Part shown: in pieces, positions 41,596-42,090 of the stretch | Numbering within the stretch: position 1 is the first letter of the stretch | Layout of the letters: every line of letters starts with the position of its first letter | From: Pygmaiobacter massiliensis | GTDB lineage: Bacteria > Bacillota > Clostridia > Oscillospirales > Ruminococcaceae | Reading direction: 5' to 3' | Length of the DNA: 42,090 nucleotides | NCBI GenBank assembly: GCA_022778585.1 | Contig: JALFTI010000008.1 | Coordinates: 1-42,090 of the forward strand | The notes under the pieces: generated by a model | Told to the model about the DNA's origin: nothing | The model's input: only the letters and a program-made list of their open reading frames with translations | The model's database searches: none | Position numbers and translations under genes: made by a program

Positions 41596-42090
41596 TTACA
41601 GTTCCAGCCGCATATACACCAGCGTCTGATACCCGGCTGTGCGGGAGAGAAAGCCCTTGGGGTTGCGGCCGAATTCCCGGAAGCCCAGGCTTTCGTAGAG
41701 TGATACGGCCCGGTGGTTGTCCGCCACCACCTCCAGCTCCAGCTGCCGATAGCCTGCCTGCCGGGCAAGCTCGATACAGCTTTCCGCCAGCGCCCTGCCA
41801 ATGCCCAGGCGCCAGAAGTCTTCCAGAATGCTGATGCCGAACTCGGCCCGGTGGCGGACCTTATACTTGCTGCCAACGGCCTCAATTCCGGCGGTTCCCG
41901 CCACCTGGCCCTCCACAATGGCCAGGATCTCCGCCCCGGTTTCGCTGCACAGCATCTTTTCCAGAAATTCGCTTTCCTGCCGGGCATTAAAGCTGTTTTC
42001 ATCCGGGTAGGAGAGCAGGTAGTCCGTTTCCCCGTGGGCCTGATTGAAGTTTTCCAGCACAGCCTGCCCGTCGGCGGCGGTGCCGGAGCG
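41596..42090 (-). CDS. GNAT family N-acetyltransferase, N-terminus cut by window edge
   Basis: Acetyl-CoA-dependent acetyltransferase. The acetyl-CoA-binding region is near the middle (FGISILEDFWRLGIGRALAESCIELARQAGY), followed by ELEVVADNHRAVSLYESLGFREFG, both typical. The frame continues upstream of GTG 42060 to the window edge, reading RSGTAADGQAVLENF, which looks like the usual start region of such proteins. The true start is therefore outside. Substrate unknown. Confidence 0.9.
   Translation of the reverse strand, partial: RSGTAADGQAVLENFNQAHGETDYLLSYPDENSFNARQESEFLEKMLCSETGAEILAIVEGQVAGTAGIEAVGSKYKVRHRAEFGISILEDFWRLGIGRALAESCIELARQAGYRQLELEVVADNHRAVSLYESLGFREFGRNPKGFLSRTAGYQTLVYMRLEL

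Noticed and set aside
1-42090. CRISPR arrays, tRNA or rRNA genes, intact insertion sequences, prophage
   Set aside because: No regularly spaced repeats, tRNA-like or rRNA-like segments, transposase or phage structural genes were found by reading the sequence; a dedicated search was not possible.

Overview
This window looks like chromosomal DNA of an anaerobic, gut-type Clostridia, most like the Oscillospiraceae/Ruminococcaceae (Faecalibacterium/Gemmiger/Subdoligranulum side). That placement is an inference from mid-50s GC by eye, strictly anaerobic enzymes (class III ribonucleotide reductase, class III FBPase, membrane pyrophosphatase), Firmicutes-type promoters and frequent TTG/GTG starts. 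No tRNA, rRNA, CRISPR array or intact transposon was seen.

Layout: 1-1076 (-) is a sugar aminotransferase cut by the left edge. Then come a small XRE regulator with direct-repeat operators and lepA behind an attenuator-like leader. 3978-7765 (-) holds a YitT protein, a sigma-54 activator and an alanine dehydrogenase with a textbook -24/-12 promoter. A threonine-aldolase-type enzyme follows, then a DEAD-box helicase with an overlapping upstream ORF and a C_GCAxxG_C_C protein, a flavin reductase, and adenine deaminase behind a structured leader. 14269-16445 is a two-component system. 16681-18156 (-) is an SdpR/SdpI-like ArsR regulator and membrane protein followed by a small membrane protein and a YbjQ protein. 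Next are hppA (-) with a leader terminator, recG (+) after a ~1 kb intergenic region, a three-gene ABC importer (-) of the ABC_sub_bind class, asparaginase (+), fbp (-), YitT plus PsiE-like (+), an FMN-binding lipoprotein (+), an ArsC-like and a C39-like protein (-), and an OFA-type MFS transporter (+).

35964-39026 (-) is the anaerobic ribonucleotide reductase operon. The large NrdD chain ends before the glycyl-radical motif. That motif is instead encoded on a separate 51-residue ORF with its own ribosome binding site, and the ORF overlaps nrdG by 7 nt. A promoter with two NrdR-like boxes 32 bp apart precedes the operon. This split glycyl-radical enzyme is the most unusual item in the window.

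The right end has a YgjP-type metallopeptidase, a repeat-like hairpin region, an AT-rich orphan gene with an HsdR-N (PD-(D/E)xK) nuclease domain, and a GNAT acetyltransferase cut by the right edge.

Recurring themes: leader-encoded terminators with competing stems precede lepA, hppA and possibly ade and recG, and several vegetative promoters share a TTGCC-type -35 box.
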